Of a DNA stretch of 64,000 bases, positions 36,740 to 48,330 are shown one piece after another (within the stretch, counting starts at the first letter, position 1; each line of letters begins with the position of its first letter). Where the stretch lies: positions 35,320,514 to 35,384,513 of the forward strand of contig JAFMSR010000008.1 in the NCBI GenBank assembly GCA_022818135.1, read 5' to 3'. The position numbers and the translations under genes are program-made. The notes beneath the pieces are model-generated. The model searched no databases. It was not told the origin of the DNA and saw nothing but the letters and a program-made list of their open reading frames with translations. This stretch comes from Saxidomus purpurata. Taxonomy: Eukaryota; Mollusca; Bivalvia; Venerida; Veneridae.

Positions 36740-37260
36740 CAACATGTCGGGACCACCAACTGCAATACTGACCTTGGTCTTGTGTCTGACATGTCATCCC
36801 ATTGTGGTTAACAGCTGGGCCTATTAGTTCAAATGTAAAATCAATTAATATAAGAGGAAGTTACAGTCTGGACAAGGACTGTTGACCTTGACCTTTGTGT
36901 GCGCCACGCTGTCCCGTTGTTTAAAACAACTGTGCCAAGCCAATTCAAAATCATTCAGTTTATAAGGAGGAAGCAGCCTGGACAAGGTCTCATGTGTACT
37001 TTTATCTTTATTGAATCTGTGAATATGAGCATTGCGTGTGACACCAGTTCCATTGCGATAACTAACTGTGCCAAAATTCTTCAATACATTAAGTGTCCTG
37101 GTGTGCCATTGAATTTTGAACTACAAATTTGAGTCTTGCGCGCGACACCCCGCAAAATTGTGGGTAACAATTTTGTCAAGTAAATTCTAAAACCTTATAT
37201 GCATTTCAGACGGATGTATATAAAGACGGGCGGATTATCTATTCGTGCCACACATACACA
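36740..37260 (+). repeat. Dispersed repeat with GACCTTGACC modules
   Basis: Two or three diverged modules with CTGGACAAGG, TTGTGTGCGCCACGC / GCGCGCGACACC, CCAAGCCAATTCAAAATC and TATAAGGAGGAAGCAGCC. It ends near ATATAAAGACGGGCGGAT. The open frame 36899-37132 runs through it and is not a gene. Confidence 0.5.
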
Positions 37261-37379
37261 GTGGCATATATCGAGGCACCACTAACAGGCTCGACCAAAA
37301 AGGGCTTAAATTCTCCATTCAACGTGCACAACAGCTTCAGCGTAAGTGTTTATCTGTAAAATTGTCCTTCATTTGAATA

Positions 37380-37720
37380 TTCAGTTAGGTCTATGAAAAT
37401 TAAAAAGCCTATCCAAGTCTAACCTCTGTCATAATTGCCAATACGTCTCATCATTTTTATTGAAACCGTATGAAAGCCGGCTTTACAGCTCCGTCCATAT
37501 GGCTTCATCTGCTTATTAATTGGGATACTAATATAGAAGAATTATGTATTGTAAGAAGCTGATATTGCCTGCCAAAAATAAGATTTAAAACTAAATCATT
37601 AACAAGATACGGTATATCCGCTTCCGAACAGTCATGAGAATGTACAGAAATAGGATGACTGTTTATTTATAGTAGCTACCGTGAAGCTACATTATTATGA
37701 TTTAGATAGTAAACATTAAC
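37380..37720 (+). repeat. Diverged block, partner at 41560-41960
   Basis: Shared: AACCGTATGAAAGCCGGCTT / GCCATATCAAATCCGCTTTC, CCATATGGCTTCAT, then a TGTA.TGTAAG...GAAGCTGAT word and GTAAA.ATT. The plus orientation is the same in both. Confidence 0.45.
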
Positions 37721-38149
37721 ATGTGGAGAACCCTTTCAGCTTTAATATAAATCGACCATTCACCTTTAAATAAGATTAGTTGCTTCAGTATTGTCATTAA
37801 CCCAACAGTATATATATCCCCTGTTCTTAGAAGGATTAACTATTCTTTAATTTCACTGTCATGAATTTATGTAGGGAGCATCAATTCTAATACTGCAATA
37901 CCCAATTTGTTTCTTGATCAAGTACTTGCGTATTCTGAAATGATCTTCTGCATGACATGTTGGCATTGGTAGGCGACACCTACCTCCTACCATCTGCACA
38001 TACGTCAATGGGGCATAAAAGTGTTTTAAAGCCTGTATATATCGATAGTGGAATCTTCGTAACATGTCATTTCATTGGCTGAACCTGTTGAACTTGAAGT
38101 GTACATAGATGGACATTTTAAAGAGGTTTTACTTAAAAGCAGTACCATT

Positions 38150-38400
38150 TTTACCACAAGAAATCCAGTACTTGAGAGTTGTGACATGTCAACGAACGCG
38201 GTGTAATCTAATCATTCGGAGTTTCAGTACTTGAGAAGAACTTGTGATGCCAAACCAAACGTGTATGTTCTAATATTACAGGACTGAAAACATCAAGGAC
38301 AGCAATTTGTAAGATTGTTGAAATGTTCCGCGTAACCAATTACATATTCGGTCAATGATTGCTGAAATGTTCCACATTACCAATTACATACTCGGTCAAT
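38150..38400 (+). repeat. Two short local tandem duplications
   Basis: CAGTACTTGAGA with TTGTGA and CAAC.AACG.G words repeats once at about 63 bp (38165-38290). GAAATGTTCC.C.TAACCAATT with ACAT..TCGGTCAAT repeats once at 47 bp (38320-38400). Confidence 0.6.
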
Positions 38401-38863
38401 TACAAACAGTTCTGGCAGTCGTTACACCCTCCAGCGGACAGGATTTAATGTTGTTATTGGTAATCCCGTATGTATTAAATCTGTGAAATTTTGATTTGCC
38501 AGTGACTTCTGCCTGTCGGTCCGTAACTTTTTTGTTGTCTAGCTTGAGTGCTTCCAGAAAGAAATAAGATATACAATATACGATACCGTAGAAGAAATAT
38601 TGCCATGTGATGTATATTCTTCGTGTAATACGAAGACTTTTTATTGCATAATCTTACTATAATTGGACGAGTGTTGAAGTACGGGGGAGACGAAAACGAG
38701 TTATTTTTTTGTTGATTGAAGTTGCTTTTTTGTGGTTTGGTGTAACATAATGACCAAGTGTTTATATGTAGTTATTTCGTTATGTTATTTACTGCTTTAC
38801 CGCATGACATTTTTCGCTGAGAGCTTTTTATACTTTTGTTACAAGATCATACTACATGTAAAA

Positions 38864-39077
38864 TACTGTAAATTGGGTTATTTTTGAGTGACGAAAATTT
38901 CGCGATTTGAGAGCAGACAGACTTATTCGTGAATTTTAAATTCTCGAAAGGAGAATTTTCTTAAAGTAAATATATGTGAAATGAATCATTTGCGAGATGT
39001 TTAGATTTACGGAGTGGAACATTTTCAAAAATGGCAAAACATTAAATCATCGCGAACGTTACTCAATTAACAATGTA
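38864..39077. mobile_element. MITE, TACTGTAAAT ends, copy 2
   Basis: TACTGTAAATTGGGTTATTT opens it. It shares GTGAATTTTAAAT.CTCG.AAGGAGA and GTGAAA.GAATC.TT.GCGAGAT with the copy at 6315-6503. The right end is more degraded. Confidence 0.6.
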
Positions 39078-39609
39078 TCATTCGGTGACAAAAAGTACAA
39101 TTACATCATTCATACAGACAGGAAGGCAAACATGACATTGAATCTCTCGTGGCAATAAAATATATAACATAAATGTTTCTAGAGGCATCTAATGTGAGAA
39201 CAAGAATATTCTCTTCACAAAACCATTCGGGTCAGGGTTCTTATTAGTTTAAAGATTAGGCCTTCAGCTTGTCTTTTATACACCGGGTTGTGGGCTGCTT
39301 CTTTTATTAGGGATGCTGCTGCTTAGAACAAGGTCATGAATTTCTATTTACAATCAGGGATAAAATGGTTAACGAAACTTTGAAGTTAAAAGAAATCTAA
39401 ATAATGCCTTGTAAATGATTAGTACTATTCCAACAATATTTTATAATTTGTATATGGTTGTTTTGGTCAAATGAGACTAGTACCTTGAAACGTCGAAACA
39501 GAAAAAGAAACACATCGTCTGGTTGAAATACTGATTTAGTACACAGATACGTATATGAGCATGTGCATTTACACGATGTTATAGCTGTTAGCTTAGGCAA
39601 ATGTCACAC

Positions 39610-40200
39610 GTAGGGGTCATTTTATTAAACCCCGCGAAGGGTTTTCATGAAATTCAGGTCAAATGACAATACGCAGAACCTTTGTTTCAAATACTAGTCA
39701 TTCATGTTTCGTGTACGCTCCATATCTTATGGACCCCTCGAACCATTTTATCAAGACAACATTTAGATCCCATGTTCCAACCCCATAGGTCAAGGTAAAG
39801 GTCGTCATGAGACTATATTTCCAAAGCCCCTTGAAGGATTTTCTTGAAGGTTGGATCGATATGTTTTCTCATGGAGCCGATAAACATTAAGGTCACATTA
39901 AGGAGTCAAAGGTAATAAAATGTTTTCTCATTAAGATTTACATGAAACTTATGTCTAATATTCAGAATCATAATATAATTTGCCTAACTCTTGCTCCAAC
40001 CTTGAGGTCAATGTCACAATTTAGGGTAAAGGTCATGAGACTTTATCTCATAAGCTCATTGGATGATTTTCCTAACGTTGTCTCAAATGTTCACTGCATC
40101 AAGACAATGCTTATAGTGTGCATTTCAGCTATCTTGCCTTAATGTCAATACCATGCCTAGGAATCAAAGGTCATGTGAATTAATTTTGTGTTCACTTATG
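39610..40200 (+). repeat. Dispersed repeat, GGTCATGAGACT modules
   Basis: AGGTAAAGGTCGTCATGAGA at 39789 and GGTAAAGGTCATGAGACTTT near 40024, each followed by CATTGGATGATTTTC-like words and ATGTT. Two or three modules of about 120-230 bp. No coding content. Confidence 0.5.
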
Positions 40201-40232
40201 AACCAGGTACTGGATTTCTATTGAACGTGTCA

Positions 40233-41475
40233 TTTTTAGCTCGTCTGAGTTTTGAAAAAATGACGAGCTATTGTCGTCACTTGATTGTCGTCGTCTTCGT
40301 CGTTGTCGTTGTCGTCGTTGTCGTCGGCGTTGGTTAAGTTTTGCGTTTAGGTCACTTACATGGAAACTATCAAAGCTATCACTTTAAAACTTGGACAACT
40401 TATTCATCTAAAACCCTTCTTCACATTGTATGCTTAAGATGCTGAGTGTGACCTGTTTTTTGGGGTAAAAAACATGAATTTTGATGGATTTTGGTTGATT
40501 TTGAGAATTGGACATAGGTTTTTCATTTGTTGTTAGATTGATTTCAAATTTTCACAAACAATTAATTGATAAGTACTCCAACAAATCAAAAGGGTTTGTG
40601 CGTCATACAGTGGGATGGGGGGGGGGAGGGGGGGGGGGCGATATTTTAGTATTTTTGGACTTAGTCAGTTTTAGCTAGTCTGATTTTTCAAGTTTTGCGT
40701 TTAGGTCACTCACAGCAAACTATCAAAGCTATCACTTTAAAACTTGGAATACCTGTTCACTATCAAATGTACTATAGAATGAAGGAAGAGTTTTACAAGT
40801 TATATAACCCTGTTAGTATTTTGACTGGATTATTGCCCCTTCTTAACTTACAAAGTTTAACACACACCATTTTTGTAACAGTGAACATAAGCAACCAAAC
40901 TTGGTGTATAAGAAGTATTTATGAATATCTTTAATTGAATTGTGTTTTGGGGCCCTGGGGTCAAAAGGTCACTGTTACTAAAAATAGGAAAACTGTAATA
41001 TATTCAATATCTTTAGATACAGTTGACATAAGTAACCAACTTTGTTTGCAGTAAGTATTTAAGAAGATATTTGATGGGTTGTGTTTTAGGGCTCCTGGGG
41101 TCAAGGTCACTGTAGCTAAAAATAGAAAAATGGTAATTATTCAATATCTTTAGTTACAACTGACATAATGTAACTAAATTATTTAGTGTGTAATACATAT
41201 AAATAAAAGCATTTATTGGGATTGTGTTTGGGATCATGGGGTCAAGGTCAAGTTTTTTTTCCTAAAACTAGAAAAATGGGAAATATACATAAATATACAT
41301 AACTTTAGTTGCAACTGAATTATTGTGAACACAGTTAGTGTATAGTTATTAATTACAAAAACCTTTTGTGGGATTGTGTTTCAGGGTCAAGGTCAAGGAC
41401 ACTGTTACTTAAAAAATAATCCGTAAAAGGATAAAATCAGACGAGCGTTCGGCATCCGCAGGCGGTGCTCTTGTT
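40233..41475 (+). mobile_element. 1.24-kb non-autonomous element with AGCTCGTCTG / CAGACGAGCG termini
   Basis: It opens TTTTTAGCTCGTCTGAGTTT followed by a TGACGAGCTA hairpin partner and a (CGTCGT)n run. The interior holds four diverged modules of about 140 bp, each with GGGTCAAGGTCACTGTTACT-like words at 40961, 41101, 41242 and 41386. It closes with CAGACGAGCGTTCGGCATCC and GCTCTTGTTT. The outer CTCGTCTG and CAGACGAG are inverse. I recognise the termini as a very common bivalve repeat. No transposase is encoded. Confidence 0.65.
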
Positions 41476-41559
41476 TATATATAACTACAAAAGACATTTC
41501 TTGTGACAAGGCGCATTTTTGGGAGAATGTGATAGCTATAGCCTCCGGTGAATTTCCCC

Positions 41560-41960
41560 GTCCAAAATCTCAATGTCTTTTTGAAATTTGAAAAACATTG
41601 AATGTTCCATAAAAATCATAACACATTTTATTATCTTCAGACAAAGTACACATTTTGAAGCTATTTGATAATTAGCACTGTATATATTAATTTCATTTGA
41701 AGAAGCCATATCAAATCCGCTTTCATGGCTTTTGCCATATGGCTTCATTAGCAAATCAGTTTAGAAGTCTTAAAGTAACACGGTCATGTACTGTAAGTTT
41801 GAAGCTGATTGCATGAAAGTCATGTTGTACAATTGTACTTAAAAATACTTTTTTCTATATACTACACGGTACAAAATGATAAAATTCTCATGCTGAGAAG
41901 GGAATGCAGTATTATCAGTATCTTATAATTTGAATATGTAAATATTCCCCATCAGCTGTT
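41560..41960 (+). repeat. Diverged block, partner at 37380-37720
   Basis: See partner entry for shared words. The open frame on the minus strand here (41536-41754) is not preserved in the partner. Confidence 0.45.
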
Positions 41961-42361
41961 TCTAAAAGCTTCAGCTCCACCGGTAGTCTAAAAGTTTGAA
42001 CACTGAACATAAGTTTTGTGTCAATTTGAAACTTTGAATGACCTAAGACATTATGTTTCTTGCAAGGCTAAATCATGCTTAGTATGATTATGTTTAGTAA
42101 ACACAAATCTCTGCTGCTATGTGCTTAAACTGTACTTGCATTTGAGTCTGCATTGGTTTAGCTCCATTACGAGAAAGGTTATGTCAATGTCTCTTTAAGT
42201 ACCATCAAAACCTTAACCAATTGCCTATCAGAAGGAAATTCAGAAATTTACATTACTTGTATACATGTATGTGGAGGCTATATCATGTCCAGAAAGTATG
42301 ACAGTTCAGAATCATTTAGCATAATACATGTGTCTTATTTAAAAAGAAGTTTCCGATTTAC

Positions 42362-42417
42362 CTGCGCTGAGTAAGCAAACCTGTAGAAGTGTTTTCTGAC
42401 TTTCTTTTGGAAGCGAA
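42362..42417 (-). CDS. Candidate 56-bp internal exon (upstream gene or 5' exon)
   Basis: On the minus strand a pyrimidine-rich acceptor (TTTATTTTTTCAG) and a good donor (GCGCAG|GTAAAT) bracket 56 bases that are open in all three frames; one reads RFQKKVRKHFYRFAYSAQ, another SLPKESQKTLLQVCLLSA. Composition is less AT-rich than its flanks. It lies 8 kb upstream of the ENTPD start on the same strand, so it could be an untranslated leader exon of that gene or part of an unseen neighbour. No partner exon was found. Confidence 0.3.
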
Positions 42418-42937
42418 CTGAAAAAATAAACTAAAGTTAAATAAATAAGTACAATTACTCGTACGACTCAATATGGGCCCGAACGAGTACATCAATTTGT
42501 TACGCTTTTATCTGGCGTTTCTGCAAATCAAGCAAGTCAAAATATTGATAAACATGCAAGCATTTTTATACCCGATTTACCTCAGCTCTGGAACAGTCTA
42601 TTTATAAGTACAAAAGCGCACACAACCCACATATCGGAATGTAGTTCAGTCTGTATGCCCTTTTTCTTACACTAAATGTTTTTGAAAAAGGGATTTTTCA
42701 TCCAGATTCCTTACTTTTCCATTGCAATCCCATATATTTACTCGCAAATGTTGGCACATTCGTACTAAGAATACGTAAAATATAAACCAAGGAATAGAGA
42801 ACATTTTTCCATATATGATAGGGTATAAACACAAAAAAGTCCTCCGTAAACAGCTGGGATTTAAATTGAAATTAAGGAATCCAGATATAGAATCAATTTT
42901 ATAAAAAAACATTTAGTTCCCAGTGGTGTTTTTGCCA

Positions 42938-43240
42938 CTAGTCCGTAGGTAAAGACGTGACCCAATATGTATTAATTGTTCGTTTTAGACATCGGGTATT
43001 AGTTTTTTTTTTTTTTTTTTTGGTTTTTTTTTTTTTTTTTTTTTTTTTTTTGTGTGTTTTTTTTTTTTGTGTGGGTGTGTGTGTGTGTGTGTGTTGGTGG
43101 TGTGCACTTTTGGGGTGTGGGGTTCTTTGGGGAGGCTGCGTTTTTGGTACTGGCATTCCCTGTTTGATATTATTTTGTTTTTAGTACTAGTCCGATAAAG
43201 ACGTAAAATATGTAAATTTCATTCAGACAGGGTATTAAGA
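42938..43240 (+). repeat. Direct duplication flanking an insertion
   Basis: ACTAGTCCG..GTAAAGACGT....AATATGTA...AGACA..GGGTATTAG occurs at 42938-43001 and again, slightly diverged, at 43186-43240. Between them lie a T-rich tract and the GGTGGTGTGCAC element. Confidence 0.6.
43002..43190 (+). mobile_element. Poly-T/TG tract plus GGTGGTGTGCAC repeat, copy 2
   Basis: About 70 bases of nearly pure T grade into (GT)n, then GGTGGTGTGCACTTTTGGGG, GGGGAGGCTGCGTTTTTGGT and GGCATTCCCTGTTTGATATT, the same series as 24008-24120 reversed. A Lys-rich frame on the opposite strand is an artefact of the T runs. Confidence 0.6.
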
Positions 43241-43450
43241 AGTTGGACCCAAACAAATTAATTTTGTCAGTTTTGCACTTTTTCCGAGAACAGAAAATTA
43301 GGTTGTTATTCATGCTCTTTGCAATGGAACAAGGATATCTAATAGATAACGTATTCAATTTTGTCATGTCTCTAACAAAATCGTTATATATGCTAATATT
43401 TGAAGGCGAAGAGGCACATGTAGCAAGCAAAAGAAGCATGTCAACTGAAT
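43190..43450 (+). repeat. Array block R6, copy 1 (others 48120-48330, 58390-58490)
   Basis: Shared with 48120-48330: TTTTGGCA/TTTTGCA..TTT.TTTCCGAGAA, TTATTCATGCTC, ATACCTAATAGATA, TATTCAATTTTGTCATGTCT and CAGAATCGTTATATATG. The order is the same. Confidence 0.65.
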
Positions 43451-43964
43451 GGTTGGAATAACCAAAAGCAGTTTGTAGAGCACGTTAAGAGTAAGAGTAA
43501 ATTAAGCAAGCGATTTTATCACAAGTTACAAAATATTCTTGCAAAGCACACATTATTCATTCTGCAAGAATTAAGAGATTTGTGCGTTCATGTACATACG
43601 TTAAAAAAAATATATATAACATTTAAGAGTGTTAATCTGTATATTTAATTGCGGACATAAGCTACACATTATAGAAAATGGCCATCAGAAAAATGTAGCA
43701 ATAACCCGTCATGTTTTGAAATGGGGGAAGCTTTCTCAACTTTGCAAAATGAAGTATGTTAATACAGATGTACCTCTTATAATATTCCATTTTAAGACAA
43801 CTTGTAAAGATGGAAATTAATTTTACTACAACAGTGAATATATCACGGCTTGGCTTTCAGATTATTTGTATTTTTTTACTTTGGGGGTCGGCCTGCACTA
43901 TAATTCAACACCGCGATATTTATTGGTTTTATCATTCTGACAGCATTATCATTAATTCGCTAAA

Positions 43965-44130
43965 TGTGTCTTCCCCGTAGACACAGCCGGATCGGTGGGC
44001 TCCGGGTCTTATCCCCACCGTTGCCAAGTAGTGGTAGTGTCCTTAGGCACCAGTTATTGCACATTGCCCTTCTCTCTCTTTGACAATGATACCATCTAGA
44101 ACGATTGATATAAGCTGTAGTTGTAAGAAC
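43965..44130 (+). mobile_element. Degenerate tRNA-derived SINE
   Basis: GGATCGGTGGGCTCCGGGTC and TTATCCCCACCGT resemble a decayed T-arm/B-box, followed by AGTGGTAGTGTCCTTAGGCA, a SINE body motif I recall from molluscs. No A box is clear. Confidence 0.4.
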
Positions 44131-44869
44131 TTGATACGCAATCCAGGGTAAATAAACTAGTATAAAAATTAAAAGAAAAACATCCTGGTTTTGTTATCGG
44201 TTTATTTTGTGTGTTTTTCTAGGAAATATATGATATGTATTCTGAACGCGATTTAACGCGACGACAGTTCTAAAACCTTAATTACTTGTGTCTAAAGATG
44301 TTCAGCACCTGATGCAGTACATCTGTTAAATCGAGATGACAATACACTGCGAAATAAATCACCAATTTTCCTTTCTAAAATGTTTCCTTCAATTGATTCC
44401 CTTGTAAGATTAAACCACTGTTACTTTTATGTAAAATTTTCATATTTGCTGGAATTGACAAAGAGAGGAGACGTCGATTAAGACGTATAGAATAGGTTCG
44501 TCCCTGGACCATTATTGAATTGGGAAGAATAGAGCCCAATTTGTACATCACTGTGCATTGCAAATTGTGCTCTGTGTGTTCACACTTAAGACCTTGTTGT
44601 TCGGAATCTAAATTTCATTTTACACATTATCAGCTAATTATATACCAACATGCTCCTTGTCTTCATTCGAAAAATAGAACATGTCCTATCCCTTAAGATA
44701 AGTCAAGTAATAATTTAAAAAAATAGGAATCAATGTTATTCAAGATGCTGTGATATTGGAGTCTCTTTATTAATTGGTGTAGTAGAATCTGTTTTGGCCT
44801 TAAGTAGGTCCGTCTTTCTCTGCAGTATAGAGGGTCTGAATTTGGTCCGTATGAAATAGTCTTTAAAGA

Positions 44870-45070
44870 GACAGTCCCTACAACTGGTGTAAAATTAAAT
44901 GATTTCAAAAGCATAAAAAAAATGCAGGTTTAATCAGTCACTTCACCTGAATGTCTACATTCTTAGCATTATCGGTAAAATCAGTGATTTTTTACGGAAG
45001 GCCTCTATGTGGATTGTTAGTGCTAAAATACTGCATTTTTCGATACATGTTGTTCTTTAAAATTGTAGTC
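44870..45070 (+). repeat. Diverged block, partner at 12240-12520
   Basis: Direct-orientation match to intron 1 sequence; see partner. Confidence 0.5.
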
Positions 45071-45164
45071 ATATATCATTTTAATTTTTGAAAGATGGTT
45101 ATTACTGTTACATATCTGATTTATGTGACCTCCCGGGAAATTCATCTAGACATGAGTGATGAAA

Positions 45165-45360
45165 TATTAAGCATTTTATTGTGAATGCATTAATGTAATG
45201 CTAACGTAGACAAGTAAGTGTTGGATTATGATTGAGCACTTGCAAGCTTCTATGCGGTTCTTGATTGGCCGAGCTGAACGGAAGCCTATCCAAGCACGAA
45301 CGGTTTAAAGAGATATATTTCTCAAAAGTTTAAACGATTGTTCTTAAATTCTAGTAATCG
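45165..45360 (+). repeat. Local tandem duplication, copy 1 (partner 46485-46690)
   Basis: Shared words: TTAAGCATTTTATTGTGAATG / TTAAGCATTTGATTGTGAATG, GATTGAGCACT / GACTGAGCACT, TTGATTGGCCGAGCT.AACGGAA. Offset is about 1325 bp. Confidence 0.6.
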
Positions 45361-45589
45361 TAGAAAAGTTCAAGCGTTTTTGCGAAGTCAATTTTTAAAC
45401 AGAAGCGTAGTATTTCCAAGACTCAGAACTATTGTTTGCCTATTACTTGACTTTAAAGACTATATATTAAAGACTTTGTAATGGCAAACTATTAGTGTAC
45501 TGAATAGCTATTTGTGAGATTGTCAAACTGATCCACATAAGCAGTAACTTACTCAGTCCATTAAAGAGCATTTTAAAATATATTCTGTC

Positions 45590-45760
45590 TGTAAATGACT
45601 GGATTTATTCAATCTATATTTTATCTGTGAAATTTTGTGGACAATAATCTCTGTAACACTTTTATTGTCCAGCTTAAGTGTTTCAAGAAAACAATACGGC
45701 ACGAGAGAAAAATATATTGCTATGTGATAATTATTCGGTCCCAAACTTCTTTCGTAGTAA
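45590..45760 (+). repeat. Array block R7 (also 38440-38640, 51900-52010, 61820-61920)
   Basis: Shared core in order: TCTGTGAAATTTT, TTTTATTGTC.AGCTT.AGTG.TTC.AGAAA, then ATATTGC.ATGTGAT. The other copies show TTCCAGA.A.GAA..A.ATTGCC.TGTGAAATTA-like versions. Confidence 0.5.
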
Positions 45761-45954
45761 TTTGACAGTACCATTAACTGATTAATTAACTTAAATTATA
45801 AAAGTGATATTTGTTAAAATTGTTGGAGCTTTCTTTAAATTAGATGTTCAGGGCACATTTTAGTATATGAAAGCAATTGGTATCTAGATTCTATAGTAAA
45901 AAATCCAGTCAAGTTAATTTTTATGCAGTCAGAAAGCGCCAAATGTCACAGGGT

Positions 45955-46049
45955 GAAAAAAGTGTGCAACCTGACAGGGACGCGAACCCAGGTCCATTCG
46001 CTTACAGGGCTGTAAGAGCAAGTGCTCTCTCGACTAAGTTTATGGGCCG
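45955..46049 (-). mobile_element. tRNA-derived SINE (head)
   Basis: On the minus strand TTAGTCGAGAGAGCACTTGC is an A-box-like segment and CTGGGTTCGCGTCCCTGTCA a B-box-like segment 35-40 bases later. Both have one mismatch to the RNA polymerase III consensus. It is followed by AGGTTGCACAC. The tRNA cloverleaf is not complete, so a SINE head rather than a gene. Confidence 0.5.
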
Positions 46050-46484
46050 TTTACACATAATCTTCCAAATTGTGATTAAAGGAAATGCATTAGGAAAACA
46101 AACTTAATCCTTGTTTTTCCTATCAAATATGTTCTCGAAATATTTACCGTCATTCACTGGTCGAGAAAATATAATTACTCTACACTTATAATTAACATTA
46201 GTTTGGCGGTAACAACATATTATGTTATTTACGTACTAAGATTATAAAACCAATTAAGAAAGACTGAAAACGGAAGAGTGTACTAAAATTTTAAAACCAA
46301 TCAAGAAAGACTGAAAATTATGAAAACTGAAACTTTGATTTGTATTACTGACTGCATCAGCACAATAAGATAAAAGCAATAGTCATCAGTTTTAGTCACC
46401 AGTCTTAAATTACCGTATCTCTACTGCTTTGTACGGTATCAATGGTTTTTGATGTTACATTTAAGATTAATCTGGCATCTCCAC

Positions 46485-46690
46485 ATGAAACGATACAATG
46501 TTAAGCATTTGATTGTGAATGTATTTATATACGAGTAAGATTAAGACTGAGCACTACTTATCTCCCAAATTGTTCATTTGATTGGCCGAGCTTAACGGAA
46601 ACTTTGCTGGAACTGAACTATATTCAATTTCGTTATTATTGTTTGGAACAACTTTTGTTCAAAAATAGAACTGTTTCCAGAACATTTCAG
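46485..46690 (+). repeat. Local tandem duplication, copy 2 (partner 45165-45360)
   Basis: See partner entry. Confidence 0.6.
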
Positions 46691-47509
46691 TACTTCTTGG
46701 CGTAAGCTGTCTAACATGAATTCCGTCCAACTTTTTGACCAATCGAATGCGCGGATTTAAACTTGCATCGGTACAATATCGATTTTTTCTCTCTGTTGGT
46801 TTTTATCCGTGAGTTTTATATCGGTCCCGTACTTGTTAAATAGATTATTCACAAAGAAGCTGACGTTCATGCCCTGGCTTTATTTACTTCTTTTTGTAAA
46901 ATATTATTGATATCTATTAAATAATATTATGATTAACTTTAAACTGATTTATTTTACATTAATTGTAGAACAAGTTTAAGCAACTTGTATTTATTACTCT
47001 GAGACTCGATGACTGCTTCCTGAAGTTCTGACAAATTTCTCGCGTCGAAAGAAGGGATTGTATAGTCAATTATTAGGAGTTACTTTGTCATGCAGCATAA
47101 AAATGGGTTTTAAGTGATAAATCTTTAAATTCCTATTCCATTTGAGAAGTAGCAGTGTTTGTTGGTCGTAGCGCATTAATCCTTAAAGAAACTTTTTTTC
47201 TTGGAATATTTTAAGATCCCGCTGCTTTGACCAGACCAGTGACTTCACTGTCACTAATATCTGACATAAATTTAGACAATATCTAAACGTTTGGTTGCAG
47301 AAACAATATTTATCTGAAATTGTAAGAATTCAAGCGATTGAATGAAATGAAGCGTTTCATCAAATGCCACATATATTGTTAAACCTTACAATTTCCGATT
47401 AGTGTACATATGATCGAGGAGAAAAATAGATAAACCAGCTTTTGAAGTCAAATAATACGGCGGCTCGTTCACCGTTTCCGGTGAATAAACTAAATTTCTC
47501 CAAGAAATA

Positions 47510-47755
47510 AAATGTAAAGTAATAGCTACGATTAACACCAAAAGTCAAACTCTACATAGCAATTTGTGAAAATCTATTGAAACTGTTGGAGGGCTTGGTT
47601 TTACGGTATATGTTTATAGCGTTGTTGACGCTTTGATAGCGTATGATATACTTTTCAGAAATTTCTACTGGAACATTTTTATTATATTATTCGTTCTAAA
47701 ATATTTTAATTTCAGACAGTTCGAAGAACCTTTTTTCCACCAAAATCTGAAAGGT
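47510..47755 (+). repeat. Diverged dispersed repeat, copy 2 (partner 1040-1300)
   Basis: Interrupted at its right end by the retrotransposon tail at 47755. Confidence 0.55.
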
Positions 47756-48050
47756 TAATAATAATAATAATAATAATAAAATAATCTTTATTTCACGAAG
47801 GTAGCACAAATAGACATTTATAAAATTTTGTATATACATCATAAATTACAGACAAACGTTTATACAAATACATACATTCACAAAATTGCACACATGCAGG
47901 ACTGGTATAAACACTTTCAACACAAAACCCATACAAATTATAATTGACAGACACTCAGAAAAATAGCATCAAGGCAGAATAGAATATATTTACAAATTAA
48001 CTTCATTGTAAACTAAATGTGTTACATCAAGTTTTTTATTTCATATATTA
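47755..48050 (-). mobile_element. Non-LTR retrotransposon 3' UTR with (ATT)n tail
   Basis: Minus strand: GTGCTACCTTCGTGAAATAA then AGATTATTTT and (ATT)n. The end matches the element at 18686-19560. The UTR probably runs to about 48050; no coding portion remains. Confidence 0.6.
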
Positions 48051-48119
48051 CAAAATTTGAGAAATATTCTTTCTTATATATCCATATCATCAGTTCATTT
48101 CATTGAAATGTCTGCTTAA

Positions 48120-48330
48120 TGCCGCTGTCTAATGACATATTTCACACTGTACAGACAAACTTCTTATTTCTGTCAGTTTTGGCATTTATTTCCGAGAAAA
48201 CGTCAATTAAGTTTTTATTCATGCTCGTTTGGTTTGCAAATCGGACAGGGATACCTAATAGATATATTGTACCTTATTCAATTTTGTCATGTCTCATACA
48301 GAATCGTTATATATGTAAATAGTCAGAGGA
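48120..48330 (+). repeat. Array block R6, copy 2
   Basis: See 43190-43450. Two overlapping 67-codon frames here are shadows within the repeat and do not match frames in the other copies. Confidence 0.6.

Noticed and set aside
42938..43184. Lys-rich (minus) and Phe/Val-rich (plus) open frames
   Set aside because: Both translate the poly-T and (GT)n tract and the adjoining repeat.
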